From Epinephelus fuscoguttatus (taxonomy: Eukaryota > Chordata > Actinopteri > Perciformes > Serranidae): a stretch of 64,000 nucleotides of DNA. The notes under the pieces are model-generated. The model worked only from the letters and a program-made list of their open reading frames with translations. It made no database searches and was not told the DNA's origin. Where the stretch lies: assembly GCF_011397635.1 (NCBI RefSeq), contig NC_064759.1:24452428-24516427 (forward strand), given 5' to 3'. Both the position numbers and the translations under genes were made by a program. Each line of letters opens with the position of its first letter. The stretch's first letter is position 1. Below are positions 38,300 to 50,699 of this stretch, piece by piece.

Positions 38300-39470
38300 C
38301 AAAAACACCTGAGCACATATGGACTACAACATGTTAGCCATGTAGACCGTCTTTCTGAAAAGTCACATTTTAAGCTAGCTACCACATGGCTTTAGCTTGC
38401 TCGCTTAATGTTGACCCAAATCAAACCTATTACTTTCGACTTTTTTTTTTTTGTTTGTTTGTTTTTGTTTTTTACAAGTGTCTGATTTTTCAATGACTAG
38501 TAACTTACAAGCTTTTAATACAAATACAAAAACAATACCAACGTGAAAAATTACTCTGACCCATAAAAATGACAAAACATCTCTCCACCTCAGTGTTTAG
38601 TGTGTTCCACAAAAGTACCACTGCAAAACTAAGCAGGATACCAACTGTTTGATATCGACACAATGTCACACAAGGGAGCCACAATAATGTGGCTGTAATA
38701 AGTACTGTGACAACCAGCCCCAGTCTCCCCTACTTAAAATACTGCTAATGGGCCATTTGTCTGTTGCAAGACGACTCTGAGTTCAATGAGAGGAGCTCCC
38801 TTTACTGATTGTTGAAACAGTGAGGCTGGAAATGGCTTAATTATGCATGATATTAATTCGCCTAACAGTGAGAATGTCACTTTTTAAAATAATGCGTGAT
38901 GATAGACTAAAGTGGTTTCATTTTCTGATAAATTATGGTGTATTTTTTGCACGTGTGAGAATGTGTTTGTGCTTTCAGCTGAATAAAGACAACAAGACAA
39001 AAGCAGTGGCCAAACCTCAGAGGAGACCACAGAGCACTATGACTCATTTTTGCACTAAAATTAAATGAAGAGGCCAAAACCATTTGTTAGTTACAAACTG
39101 TGTCTGGTTCAGAAAAATGACTTCAAATTCTGTAATTATGGCAAACATAATAAAATAATGCATCTGTTTACATAATATCCCAGCCATTATTTATTGTTGA
39201 ACCACTCTGATACCACTGTAGTTCTGCCTTTGGTTAAGATAGAGAATAAACTATCCACTCTGTGGAGATGTAAATCACCAATAACAGAGATCCAAATCTG
39301 TTCTGTTGTTTAAAACTGACCTATTGATTCCATTAGCTGCTTCTGTCCCCTGTGTGTTTTAATCTGATCTGCTCAGACTGTTTTAGTATGACTAATTATG
39401 GACACGTCTCAAGAACACCTACATTTAAAGAAGCACTGATCACTGAAACAGTGACGCTTAAAATGGCTTA
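38300..39470. other. Intergenic, no gene seen
   Basis: AT-rich spacer. The segment AGAGGAGACCACAGAGCACT at about 39018 returns as AGAGAAGACCACAGAGCACC at about 39860. Neighbouring words also match, so about 38.9-39.1 and 39.7-40.0 kb are an old direct duplication or two copies of one repeat. Confidence 0.4.
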
Positions 39471-39472
39471 AT

Positions 39473-39574
39473 TGGGGCGTTGGTGGCTTGGTGGGTAGAG
39501 CAGGCGCCTCATGTACAAGGCTGTTACAGCAGCAATCTGGGTTCAAATCCAGCCTGTGGTCCTTAGCTGCATGT

Positions 39575-39615
<41 letters not shown>

Positions 39616-39690
39616 CTTACACGCTTATCTGTCCTGTCCATTAAAGGAAAAATGCCAGAAAAAAATATCTTAAGGGAAAAAAAAAATCTT
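39473..39690 (+). mobile_element. tRNA-derived SINE
   Basis: Head with an A-box-like TGGCTTGGTGGGTAGAGC and a B-box-like GGGTTCAAATCC about 40 nt later, as in polymerase III tRNA promoters. It continues CTTAGCTGCATGTCATCC, a (CT)n tract (about 39579-39613) and an AAAAATGCCAGAAAAAAATA tail. The layout is that of a common teleost SINE. It is not a functional tRNA gene because no cloverleaf is completed. Confidence 0.85.
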
Positions 39691-40542
39691 AATTATGCAC
39701 AAGAATAATTTGCCTAACAGTGGCAGAGTCGCTTTTTTTATATTACATGTTAGTGATAGACTATTTTGGAGACATTCTAATATATTATGTATCATTTGCA
39801 CAGGCTGTGTGTAAATATGTTTGTTCTCTAAGTGACATGAAGAACCGTGGCTAAACCTCAGAGAAGACCACAGAGCACCATGACCCATTTTTGTACTAAA
39901 ACTAAATGAAGAGGCCAAAACAGTGTCAGCTGAAAGGTTGAACACATTTATCCAACAAGCTTGCTTACATGTTAGTTGCAAACTATATTTGCATCAGAGA
40001 AAAGATCAAATATACCTTGACAATGTGTTAGGAATACAGCGTTATACAGTACATGGTGTACAAAGGAGAAACATTTCTTGAACAGCAAGTGCTGATTAAA
40101 AGTAATGACACGTTAACACCAAACCAAATGATACGTCTTTGTGGTTTATCTTCTAACAGGAAAAATAACCTTTAGTTTACCTTGACGTGTGTCTCACAGA
40201 TGCAGAGCTGTCAAGACAGGATTTCCTTTGTTCTGTTCAGCATACAGCTACAACATGAGGTGATGCATGTGTGATCTGCTCTAAACTATGACAGCTGATA
40301 TGCACCCAATCAGTTTGACCAATTCACACCCCCTGCAGAAAAAAAGAGTTTCACTTCACCCTCATTTCACACAAAATGGGCCTATCTCACTTTGAATGTA
40401 CACTGATGCCTCACTTCCTGTTTCTGAGTTCACACCCACCGTCCTGAGGTGGCAATGGTCTTAGCAGAGGGAGTTTCTGTTGCAGTGCCATTGCAGGAGC
40501 TGTTTGCAGCTAGATTCAATTGTCCTCACTGAATTCAGTCCT

Positions 40543-41115
40543 TCATGGACCTTGATCTCCAACAAAAGCAGGGTTCAGCATTTCGCTCTTGTCTGGAGAA
40601 AAGCTGTCACCCTCTTGGACAGCTAGGTCCATGTAACGGATGCTGCGAGTGAGGCTGACCTTTTTCACAGATAGAATGTGCTTTCCTTTAACTCTCCAGA
40701 GATCCTCTTCACGTTGCGTCAAGATGTCCTCCAGCTTGACTGTGTCCTCTTTCGGGCGACCCCAGGACAGTTTCCTGGGAGTAGGAGTGATGAAGGTGCT
40801 GGATGCTGAGTTACCCATGACAGCAAATGTGCTTGAACTGGAACAATCTGTAAAGTGAAAAATATACCAGATGAAAGCAACACATTAAAGGAAAAACGCA
40901 ATATTAAACTGTAGGATCCACACAAATAGTTTTTTACCTGGTAGCTGTAACAGGTCACAGTGTTGTCTCTCCTCGCCTCTGGTTTGTCTGCTGAAGATCT
41001 ACCGTTGAATGAGAGGTGGTCAGGCTCCTTCATTTTTAAAGCCAATCCTGCAGCGCAGAACGAAGCCCTGACCTCGTCATCATCAAAGGAACAATTAACA
41101 GTCTCTGTCTGGATG
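40543..41115 (-). CDS. Two coding-like exons of an unrecognised gene (partial)
   Basis: On the minus strand, an AG acceptor precedes a frame at 41115-40939 reading ETVNCSFDDDEVRASFC and ending RDNTVTCYSYQ before a GTAAAA donor. After a further acceptor (TTTACAG, at 40852), a second open stretch to a TGA at 40543 reads SSTFITPTPRKLSWGRPKED, VKLEDILTQREEDLW and SEMLNPAFVGDQGP. The second reads in phase only if the upstream exon ends one base into a codon. The obvious donor gives phase zero, so either an inner donor (ACG|GTAGAT, about 41005) is used or the model is wrong. Codon usage and hydrophilic composition look coding. I do not recognise the family. Upstream exons, if any, would lie to the right, where a LINE is inserted. 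Confidence 0.4.
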
Positions 41116-41879
41116 AGATTAAACACAGTCGTTACAGTGTGAGCTAATCACTGCTGATGAATGGATCTTATAATCAATTTATGTTTATCAGTTAGTCAAT
41201 CAATCGCCAGGAAGTTCCCACGACCACAAACACAGAAAGACGGTGTGCATTTCATCATGTTAAAAGTTGTATGTATTTATTGTAAACTTTGGTCTTAATC
41301 ATCAGTGTTTCATCTTGATTTCTTCTGTTTTATCTCTGTGCTGTCGGTGTAATAAATATATTAAAAAGACATTGTCAGGGGTTCAGTGTATGGGATTAAA
41401 GAGAACTTTTGTGTCTGCTAATATCTGCAAAAAATACTCTAATGAAACAATTCTGTTTCAGAAATACGCTTCATTACACAGAAGGTATCTGAAACCTTTA
41501 AAGGGTGGAAGTAATTTAAACTAAGTGATAAAAGAGACGTAATGAAAATGCATGTGAATTGAAAAATAGAGTGGTAAACATGGATGTGAAAAATAGAGTG
41601 ATAAATTATAATTGATCTGATTAATTTAAAGCTGATTTGATTAAACAGCTGTGATGAAAACATTTTTCACAACACAATGATGCCATTTATCATGACGCAA
41701 GGAAAGTGACCTCAAAGGTGGAAGTAACAAGAATAATTGGAAAAAATAGAGAAATCAAAATTCTTACGAATTAATAATGGAAGATTGTGAATTGAAGAAT
41801 AGAGGGGTAAAAATGGAGGTGAAAGGAAAAATAGAGTGCTAAGTTATCAAGTGATTTGATTAATGAAAATAAGGTCTCA

Positions 41880-43172
41880 GTTCTTAGACCTAAGCGCGGC
41901 ATTTGATATGACTGACCGAGACATCTTAATCAATCGTCTTGAAATGTTGGTCGGTCTTTCTGACTGTGTGTTAAACTGATTCAAAACATTAAAGGGAGGA
42001 ATTGTTCCGCATGTCTGAGACACATGACCTCTGTTTTGGGGTTGCACAGGGGAGCTGCCTTGGTCCATTATTATTCTCACTTTACATGCTTGGTGACACC
42101 ATTAGAAAACACAATGTTTGTTTCCATAGTGATGCCGATGACACGCAACTGTACATCTCTGCTGAGCCAAATGCTGCTGCAGCCATAATCTTCATTACTA
42201 CCTGTCTTTTGGCAATAAATAAATGGATGAGCAATAATTTCTTAAAGTTAAATGATGATAAAACTAAAATCCTGCTTGTTGGCCCTAAAACAAAAAGAGA
42301 AATGCTGCTTAAGAATCTGGGGAATCTAACTCCCCAGATTAGATCTGAGGTTACATGTCTTATTAGTGTGATCCTTGACTCAGATCTAAGCTTCAAGTCC
42401 CACATTAACAAGGTGATGAAACTTAGCTAAGGTACGACTATTTCTGAATTAAAAAGATGCTGAGAAATTGATTCATGCCTTTATTTCAAGCTGACTCAAC
42501 CCCTGTAACACACTTTTTACTGGCCTCCCAAAAACCACCACTGAGAGACTTCAGCTCATTCAAAACTCTGCAGCTCAGTTATTAACCAGAACCAAGAGGA
42601 GAGATCACACCAGGCCAGTCTGAGCTGCTCTGCACTGACTTCCTGTTACATTTAGAATTGATTTTAATCTCCTCCTCCTTGTATACAAAGCCCTACACGG
42701 GCTGGGATCAAGCTAGATGGCTCACTCGCTTGTTAAATATTTGCCTCCAAGAACACTGCGATCATCTGCTGCTGGTTTATTGGAGGTTCCCAGCAACAGC
42801 CGGAGGAAGTTGAGGGATGCAGCCTTTGTCAACTACGCTCCAAAGCTATGGAACATACTACCTATAGATATCAGGGAAGCTAGCTCACTAAATATTTTTT
42901 GAAAGAAAGCTAAAAACATATCTGTTCACTTTAGCCTTTAACTAGCTCTGACTTCCTGATACAGGTCTGAAACTCTTTCTATTTACGCTTTTACTTTCTA
43001 GTTACGCTTCACGCTGCTGCAACTCTTTTAAAGTCTTCAGTTCTGTTTTATGTCCATTATATCTGTTTGCATGTGACGCACAAAGTGCTTATACTGCCCT
43101 TATTGTAAAGCACTTTGTGCTGCATTTCTTGTATTAAAGGTGCCATATAAATAAAGTGTATTACTATTATTA
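41880..43172 (+). mobile_element. Decayed L2-type LINE copy, 3' part
   Basis: Reading frames with stops and shifts give the RT landmarks DLSAAFDMTD (about 41890), [10 protein letters not shown] where active L2 copies have YADD (about 42130), and LRSSAAGLLEVP (about 42750). The 3' UTR ends with GTGCCATATAAATAAAGTGT and (ATT)n near 43170. Same family pattern as 50.7-53.3 kb. Inactive. Confidence 0.85.
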
Positions 43173-43694
43173 TAAAAAATAATGTGTGTAGATGACCAGT
43201 GTTTTGCCCTGCCTTACTATGTGTATAATCCATTATAATCCATTAATCATATTTCTACATAATAATAATAATTATCATTATTATTGTGGTCACGGGTGCG
43301 GGAGTGTGTGAGAAGACGAGCAGCTGCATTCTGGATATACTCTCGTGTGTCTCCTGGGATGAAAAATGCCCTCCAATTAATGATAAGAGAAACATAAACT
43401 CAAACATTTTTTGAGGAAATTACTGCAAGGTAGCCTATTAAGTCATACAGTCAAATCAGTAGTGAATGTTTTTTTCTCCCTACATTTATTTATTCAATCT
43501 TGAGGCTACTTTGCAGCTGATCAATTTGGTCAAATTATGTGCAGAACTGAAATCTTCAGCTGCCTGTCACACCTGGTACTTCTTCACTTTTTTTGGCCAG
43601 ATAATTGCCCACTTCTTGGCCACTTCCCCTTTCATTGTCTTGTTGTATTCTGACTGAGCTCATCAGGCCACAGTCTGTGACAAGTCCAGACTAA

Positions 43695-44153
43695 GAGGCC
43701 ATTTACACGTTGCCGGCTATTTTCATAAACGGACATTTCGCCGTCTCCGTTTTCAAAAAGATCTTCGTTTACACTTACCCGTGTATATATACACACAAGA
43801 GCATGCCAAACCTGTAGGTGGCAGTGTAACGAGAAGCTCAAGCCTTCCATGTATCCATTGTCACCATAGCAACATAGGTCGCACTTTTGACACAGGCCAT
43901 AGACTGTATAAGACACAGGCGCAAATTACGGCGCATACTGTGACGTCGGCTGCCTATAACTCCGTTTATCTCCGTTTATCTCAGTTTACATGCAAAGTCG
44001 CAACCGGAGTTTTCCAAAATCTCCACTCTGGCCGGAGTTTTTAGAAAGGCTCGTTTTCAGAGGAGAAATCTCCGTTTGCGTGTAAACAAAGGGCACAAAC
44101 GAAGGAAGATGTCTCCGTTTATCAAAATCACCGTGTACGTGTAAACGGCCTCT
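43695..44153. mobile_element. TIR element, short copy (459 bp)
   Basis: The left end is GAGGCCATTTACACGTTGCC. The reverse complement of the right end is GAGGCCGTTTACACGTACAC. The inverted similarity extends about 45 bp inward (TATTTTCATAAACGG against GATTTTGATAAACGG). Internal blocks such as CATGCCAAACCTGTAGGTGG and TCTGGCCGGAGTTTTTAGAA recur in the longer copy at 57.0-58.76 kb. Confidence 0.75.
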
Positions 44154-44159
44154 AATATG

Positions 44160-45290
44160 AGTGTGGCGGCAATCCTCACAGCTGCACATCATTTGAAAAC
44201 TAGACAATGATAGTCTAGGCTCTTTGTCAAGGGTTAGTTACAACTCATGCAGGAAGGAAAACAATGTATTGACACTGACTATTGATTAAATATTGAATTT
44301 AAACTGTTGGTTAGCTGGGCTCTGTTAATAATATCCGTCAAGTATTCAGCCAAGCCATATTTCTTACAGCCTCCATATAAATAGAAAAAAAACCCGGCTC
44401 AATAGGGGCAGGAGGCTGCAACATATTAAAAGAGGACGCCACACCATAGGTAACAGTGTACCCACCAGCTTTACTGTATACCCCAAAACATTAAGCAAAG
44501 GCACAAACAAACTAAAAGAAAACAGAAAGGGAGACCCCGGCCAAAAGGAACAGAAGGAGGGGAAACGCTGGGCCAACCACGTAGTGGGCCGTCACTCCCA
44601 GCGCCTCGACCTAAACTACCTAAAACATGAATTAAACCTAAAGAAAACAAAAGAGATGAATAACGTGACTACCAGGCAATCTCCAGCCAAAACTAACACA
44701 ACAAACAAAAACAACAAAACATCAGCACCTAAAAGTGCATGGGGGAAAAGAACCTGTTGGGGGAAAGGAAAAACAAGGGAGGAAGAAAAAGATTCCTCCC
44801 TACCTGATATGCTGTTTGCGAGCCATGTGCCATGCCTCCCTGTCTCTATAATCCCTGTCCCTCTTATCCCCTCCTCCTCTCTTTACCTGAGTAAACTCGC
44901 ACTCAGGTGCGAGGCAGGCAGAGAGGCAGGGAGAGAACAGGCTGCTGCACATAATATTATAAATTGTTTCATATTTGAAAATGTATAAAAAGAAGTCGGG
45001 GGTAACAGTGTTGTCGTCTGTCATTAACAGGTGTTGCTATATGCTTCAGTTTGTCAAGGATATGAGGATATGCTGGATCATCAATCACAGACTCACTCAG
45101 TAGATCCACATCCAGCCTCGGTCAGTACTAACAGACACAGTACAGTCGACTTCAACTTTCCTCAGTTTTATCTGTTACTAAAAGTGTTTTCCCTTTTTGG
45201 ACAGCACTCCTTTTGTTTTGTTTCTCATTTGATCACTGCACCATGTCATAAATCATTTCAAACTGGTTTCTTGAACATGACAATAAGTTC
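44160..45290. other. Intergenic, no gene seen
   Basis: Includes a purine-rich plus-strand segment (44380-44800). Short frames on both strands have no recognised homology. Probably old repeat sequence. Confidence 0.35.
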
Positions 45291-45295
45291 ACTGT

Positions 45296-45551
45296 ACTCC
45301 AATGGCCTCCACAGTCACCAGGTCTCAATCCAATAGAGCACCTTTGGGATGTGGTGGAACGGGAGATTCACATCATGGATGTGCAGCCTACAAATCTGCA
45401 GCAACTGTGTGATTCTATCATGTCAATATGGAGCAAAATCTCTGAGGAATGTTTCCAGCACCTTGTGGAATCTATGTCACGAAGCATTACAGCAGTTCTG
45501 AAGGCAAAAGGGGGTCCAGCAAGGTGTACCTAATAAAGTGGCCAGTGAGTG
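45296..45551 (+). mobile_element. Tc1/mariner fragment, 3' end
   Basis: The frame reads WPPQSPGLNPIEHLWDVVER, which contains the third catalytic acid region of Tc1 transposases. It runs to KAKGGPARCT and a stop. The terminal sequence CTAATAAAGTGGCCAGTGAG follows, a known Tc1-type TIR. The 5' part is missing. Confidence 0.85.
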
Positions 45552-45554
45552 CAT

Positions 45555-46490
45555 TGACAGAAATGGAGTATAATATAGTAAGTATGTTTTTTTTTAGTGT
45601 ATAATCACCTGGAAATAAGAATTTCTGTTTTCCTTGGAGTTTCATAGCAGTTGGAAAACAAAGATATGGTGCACTACTGCCACCAACTGGAATGGTTTGT
45701 GGATCCTGATTAATTTGACTTGCAAGCCACCAAATTTCCTCTGATTTTACTTTGTAGCTAAGATGCTTAGGGGAAATGTAATGGAGGAAAAGCATACACT
45801 TTATCTAGCAGAAATGTAGTGGAGAAAAACTAAAAGTTGAATACAAATACTCCAGTACAGTACAGATACTCCCATAAATGCTTACATACTGTAACCAAGT
45901 ATTACTTCAAACCACTGGTCAATAGCACACACGTGCAGAAACAGATCATTTATGATAAGCAATCTTCATAATTATGGCAAGCATAACAAAATGTTACACC
46001 TGTACATAATATTCCAGCCATTCTTGACCTTTGAACCAGGGGCTGTTGCTGTCACTTAATATGACATATTTAACTTACTGTACTTCTGCTTTCAGTTGAG
46101 AAGGGGAATAAACTCGAGGCAGGAGCTGCTGGAGGTGAAAGATAATGCAAGATATTTAAGATATGAAATACCAATAACAGAGATCCACATCTATTCTATT
46201 GTTTCAAGCTAACTGATTCTGTTAGCTTCCAGCTGGTTTTGGTGTGGAGAATAAATCCATAATTCCCCCACTGACACTTATGTGTTTTAATCTGATCTGC
46301 TGTTACATTATTTTAGTGGGAATAATTTAGACCAAATCTCATGAACTACCAAATGTAACACTTAATAAAACTAAAAAACATTTCTTCTACTTGGAAACAT
46401 CTCTTCATTATGATGTAATGTCATTGCTGACTGAGTTGTCTGATTCACGATACCGACAAGTGATTGTTATGGAAATTTAATCATGATTTT
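45555..46490. other. Intergenic, no gene seen
   Basis: Contains a short dispersed repeat near 45820-45925 (ACAAATACTCCAGTACAGTA). Otherwise no recognised feature. Confidence 0.35.
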
Positions 46491-46495
46491 CAATT

Positions 46496-47020
46496 GAATT
46501 CAACTCAATAAGCTTTATTGGCGGGACATTTCTTATGTGTTGCCGAAGCACAATTACAATTTAAGACAGTGAAAAATTTGAAACAATTATCAACAATGTG
46601 TTATTACAAAATCTTAGACATAAATTTTAAAGGAAAAAAACTAATAAGAGAAGTTGTAAATAAAAAGGCAGAGTGTGATCTGTGATGAGATGAACTTCAT
46701 GTTGTTGTGTTGGTTGTGTCTGAGGTTGTGACATGCTCTGACATACTTGCTGCATCTATGGCGCTGACACTATTTTCTCCATGTACATTTTAGTCTGGTT
46801 TAGAGTGTGAATCAAAATCTTGGAGTTTACATTTAATTTTTGTGAAGAACTTTGTTCTGATGTCTTCATATGTGCTGCAGGAAATGTTTCTCTGTCTCCA
46901 CCTGTCTCTGGGGTCAGAGCTGACACAGCCTGCCTTCTCTAGGCAGCCAGGTCTGCCTGTGTCTGCCAGTCTCTATGGCCAGGCTGTGATCACAGAGTCT
47001 GTCCATACTCAGTATGTTAT
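46496..47020 (-). repeat. LINE/SINE-type 3' fragment
   Basis: On the minus strand it ends GCCAATAAAGCTTATTGAGT followed by TTGAATTCAATTGAA, the layout of teleost RTE/Rex-type LINE tails with a short 3' repeat. The body upstream (about 46840-46990) has no intact frame. Confidence 0.45.
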
Positions 47021-47029
47021 CAGTTTCTG

Positions 47030-48180
47030 ATCTGTCTATCCTTTAAAACACTGAAAGGTGTACAAACAGTAGCTCAAAAATATGTTTTTCGTTTTCTAGT
47101 ACATGCTTAAACTTGAGCTGTCTTGTTGTCGAGGGGAACCACAGAACTTCGTAAACTTTCCGTCACACTTAATTGATCCTCAGTTTGTCTCCCATTCTTG
47201 TTTCACTTCCACTCTTTGATGACATCAGCTGCTCTAAAGCAGTCTTAAAGCACCACCATCTGGCTGATACGGCTGAATGACTATTGAGAGTGGGCAGTTT
47301 GTAAAAAAAGAAACAAAAGAAACCAACTATGGCAGTTACATCTTTAACAAACCAAGGTACGGCAGCTGAATAAAAAAGAAAGTGTATATTTTAGACTGTT
47401 AAACATTTATGAAACTAGAGTATACTGAATGGAGGTTTGTACATATGTTCCCCTGTAGAGGACAAACACATTACCAGTCAAGCAATGATGAGGCAATCAC
47501 AACAGATAAGCGCAAAACTAAATTTAATATACAAAGAGTTAATGTTTACATTCCTGATAAATCTGTTCAGAAAACAGGAAGTGCTGGGTGTTAGTAGCAT
47601 GCTTTAAGATTTGGTGCTAGACAGCAAACTGTGTCATCTTGGCTCTAATGATCAACTGAGAAACCCAAACACAGTGTCTATATCACAAACCAGTGGGTGG
47701 GGAAGTTTTCAGTATGCAGAGTGTGAGTTTAATGAATAAAAAGTGGCACGTTGCTTTCCAGGGAACCAGACTGGTAAAGCTTTTTGTCAACAGATTTTTA
47801 TATCTTGTTTTTGTGTGTGTGTTTTCTGATTTTTTAAAAGTCACTATTAAAGTAACGCCATTTCTCTGAAGCTGATATGTGATTAACATGAACGCAAGTT
47901 AAGAAATTAAACCCACCAGCAAATGTTTGCCCCTTGACTTGCTGTATTATTATAATGAAACTTTAAAAAGACTCTTAGAAAAACATAAAAAAAAAAAAAG
48001 ACACCGGAGCAGACAGTGATGATGATGGAGGCTGCTGGTCACTTTTCTTTGATTATCTGAAAGAACAAGAAAATACACATTTTTTAAATTTGACTTTTAA
48101 AGATGCATTCATCAACAATATATGAAATTTAAGTTAAATTGTGACGTAAAGTGATGGGGTCACTCGCAGTAAGAAACCCA
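47030..48180. other. Intergenic, no gene seen
   Basis: AT-rich spacer with an A-run at about 47987-48000. No exon or transposon edge recognised. Confidence 0.35.
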
Positions 48181-48182
48181 CA

Positions 48183-48790
48183 GTGTTTTCACCTTTAACT
48201 CTGCAGCTTAGTGATGAGAGAAGAAGTTTTATCTCAACAAACAGCACTGCAGTCTCATGTTACTACTTTTTGGAGATTCAAAGGTTTGTGAAATGGTGTG
48301 AGGACAACCACCTCGTGTTGAATGCCGGTAAGACAGGGGAGATGGTGTTTGACCCAGGGGCAGTCGGCAACCACACGCCAGTGGTCATTCACAACCAACC
48401 CATCGCTCATGTCCCATCATATAAATATGTGTGTCTTTGTTGACAGCTACCTAACCTAGAGAACACATGTTGATAGTCTCTGTAGCAGATTACAACAATG
48501 GCTGCATTTCTTATGTTGTCCGAGAGTTCATGGTGTTGATCAAAAACGTATGATCACTTTTGATCAGGCAGTTAAAACACAAACTGCTCCAGTTAATCCA
48601 TAGTGCGTGGAAAATAACTGGTGTCAAAGAGCACATTTCCATGCAGACTATTTTTAAACTCTACGTCAAGCCAATAAGATCATCATTGATTCCTCTCTGG
48701 AAGGAGATTAAGTGCTTCGTTGACAGATTTAAAAATTTGTTCATACCTCTGTCTATAAAGCTGTTAAATAATTTCAGGTAAAGCCAGAAC
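48183..48790 (+). mobile_element. Decayed non-LTR retrotransposon fragment
   Basis: Reads RFVKWCEDNHLVLNAGKTGE then MVFDPGAVG, the segment after the YADD box of LINE reverse transcriptases. Further downstream, in other frames, remnants such as SAWKITGVKEHISMQTIFKL follow. Several stops. Confidence 0.7.
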
Positions 48791-49344
48791 TGGCACTGGA
48801 TTATGATTTGATGGTTTGCATTGTTTGTAGAGGTATTTTTAGCGTTTAATGCTATTTATTCATCTTTTTGTGGTTTTCTGTTATTGCTACGTTTGGTGTA
48901 TAATACTGATTTGTTTATGTACTGTGTTGTTGTATATTTATGGCTGCAGCATGGGTGTAGAGCCCAAGACAAATTTCCTACTTTGTGGGACAGTAAAGGT
49001 TTTAGCTCCTTTTAGACCACAAACGCAGAATATTTAGTAGGTAAGGACAATCACGTTTCTCTCAGGAGTAAATCAAGAAATACACCCCTTTTACACTTGA
49101 TCTAAATATGGATATCTTTGCTCTGGATGAGGATGAAACACATGTTAATGCAAGAGCATAAATGCTCACAGGATGCAATGCAGTCAGCTATGGGGTGCCG
49201 TTTGTAAAGTGTCTCACGATGAAAATAACATCAACATTTTGCCACATTTAGCTTCAAACAATGTTTAAAAAAGTATTGTGATTTTTTTAACGTCACCTTT
49301 TACCACATTTACAGCAATATTTGTTAACTTAGAAATATATTAAA

Positions 49345-49625
49345 TAGTTAAATCTAAATATTAAATGTGGCACCTAAATGTTAAATGTTAAATCTAAATA
49401 TTAAATCTAAATCTAAATGCTAAATCTAAATCTAAATCTAAATGTTAAATCTAAATATTAAATCTAAATCTAAATGCTAAATCTAAATCTAAATATTAAA
49501 TCTAAATCTAAATCTAAATCTAAATGTTAAATCTAAATGCTAAATATAAATATAAATATAAATGTTAAATCTAAATGTTAAATCTAAATATTAAATCTAA
49601 ATCTAAATCTAAATGTTAAATCTAA
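49345..49625 (+). repeat. (TAAATC)n-type tandem block, left arm
   Basis: Mixed 6-bp TCTAAA and variant TAAATGT units. Mirrored by the right-arm block 50095-50345 in reverse complement. Confidence 0.9.
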
Positions 49626-50094
49626 ATGTTTTGGGTGAAACTAAATATTTAGCTAATATGCAAATTCACACTGCCGGTCACCGGAAGTACCAAAATAAAA
49701 GCTCGAGATGGTCAGACTGTTTATAGAATCAAATAACGAATTAAAACCAACTTATCGGGGGAAATGGATACTTGAACATACATTAGCGTGATAATAACTG
49801 CCTAAAATAACAAGAAACGTGTTTGGAGAAATTTTATTTGATGTGTACTTTGAGTTGTTAGTGTCCCTTCGGAGGGATTAACAACCTAAGCTAAGCTAAC
49901 AACCGTCAGTTCTTAGCCCCGTTAGCAGTGTCTGTAATGACACAATTATCACGCTAATGTATGTTCAAGTGTCCATTTCCCCCGATAAGTTGGTTTTAAT
50001 TCGTTATTTGATTCTATAAACAGTCTGACCATCTCGAGCTTTTATTTTGGTACTTCCGGTGACCGGCTAAATATTTAGTTTCACCCAAAACATT

Positions 50095-50345
50095 TAGATT
50101 TAACATTTAGATTTAGATTTAGATTTAATATTTAGATTTAACATTTATATTTATATTTAGCATTTAGATTTAACATTTAGATTTAGATTTAGATTTAGAT
50201 TTAATATTTAGATTTATATTTAGCATTTAGATTTAGATTTAATATTTAGATTTAACATTTAGATTTAGATTTAGCATTTAGATTTAGATTTAATATTTAG
50301 ATTTAACATTTAACATTTAGGTGCCACATTTAATATTTAGATTTA
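50095..50345 (+). repeat. (ATTTAG)n-type tandem block, right arm
   Basis: Reverse complement of the left-arm block. Slightly different unit order, so the two arms have drifted by unit gain or loss. Confidence 0.9.
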
Positions 50346-50699
50346 ACTATTTAATATATTTCTAAGTTAACAAATATTGCTGTAAATGTGGTAAAAGGTG
50401 ACGTTAAAAAAATCACAATACTTTTTTAAACATTGTTTGAAGCTAAATGTGGCAAAATGTTGATGTTATTTTCATCGTGAGACACTTTACAAACGGCACC
50501 CCATAGTCAGCCTGGAGGAAGTGCAGTCTGCACGGTTTGACCACATTTCTAAGAAAAACGTTTCCGAGAACATCACACCCAATGACGCCAACTCAACTTT
50601 CAGTTCTCACCTTGAGATTCTGCTCCTGATTACACCGAAGAAAAAGAAGAACAGAAAATAACAAAGTGTCATTTTTCAGAGATCTTATTGAAAAGCAGC

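Larger units (their letters stand above)
49197..50507. mobile_element. Foldback-type element, 1.3 kb, arms nearly full length
   Basis: The left end is TATGGGGTGCCGTTTGTAAA and the right end is its inverted copy. Inverted identity continues through about 480 bp per arm: a unique outer part, then a (TAAATC)n tandem block (49345-49625 and 50095-50345), then a further unique inverted block (49672-49780 against 49973-50070). Only about 200 bp in the centre is single-copy. Flanks GTCAGC (49191-49196) and GTCAGC (50508-50513) suggest a 6-bp target duplication (8 bp with one mismatch if shifted). No transposase. Confidence 0.85.

Noticed and set aside
38076-38318. Arg-Glu repeat frame
   Set aside because: Translation of the (CT)n/(GA)n microsatellite plus flanking repeat DNA.
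39473-39560. tRNA gene
   Set aside because: A- and B-box-like words are present, but the sequence cannot complete a tRNA cloverleaf and is followed by a SINE body and tail.
44584-44988. 134-codon plus-strand frame rich in Lys, Asn and Thr
   Set aside because: Composition follows the A-rich strand of what looks like old repeat DNA. No motif, splice sites or homology recognised.
49345-50345. CRISPR-like array
   Set aside because: The regular units are contiguous hexamers without spacers, in a eukaryotic foldback element.
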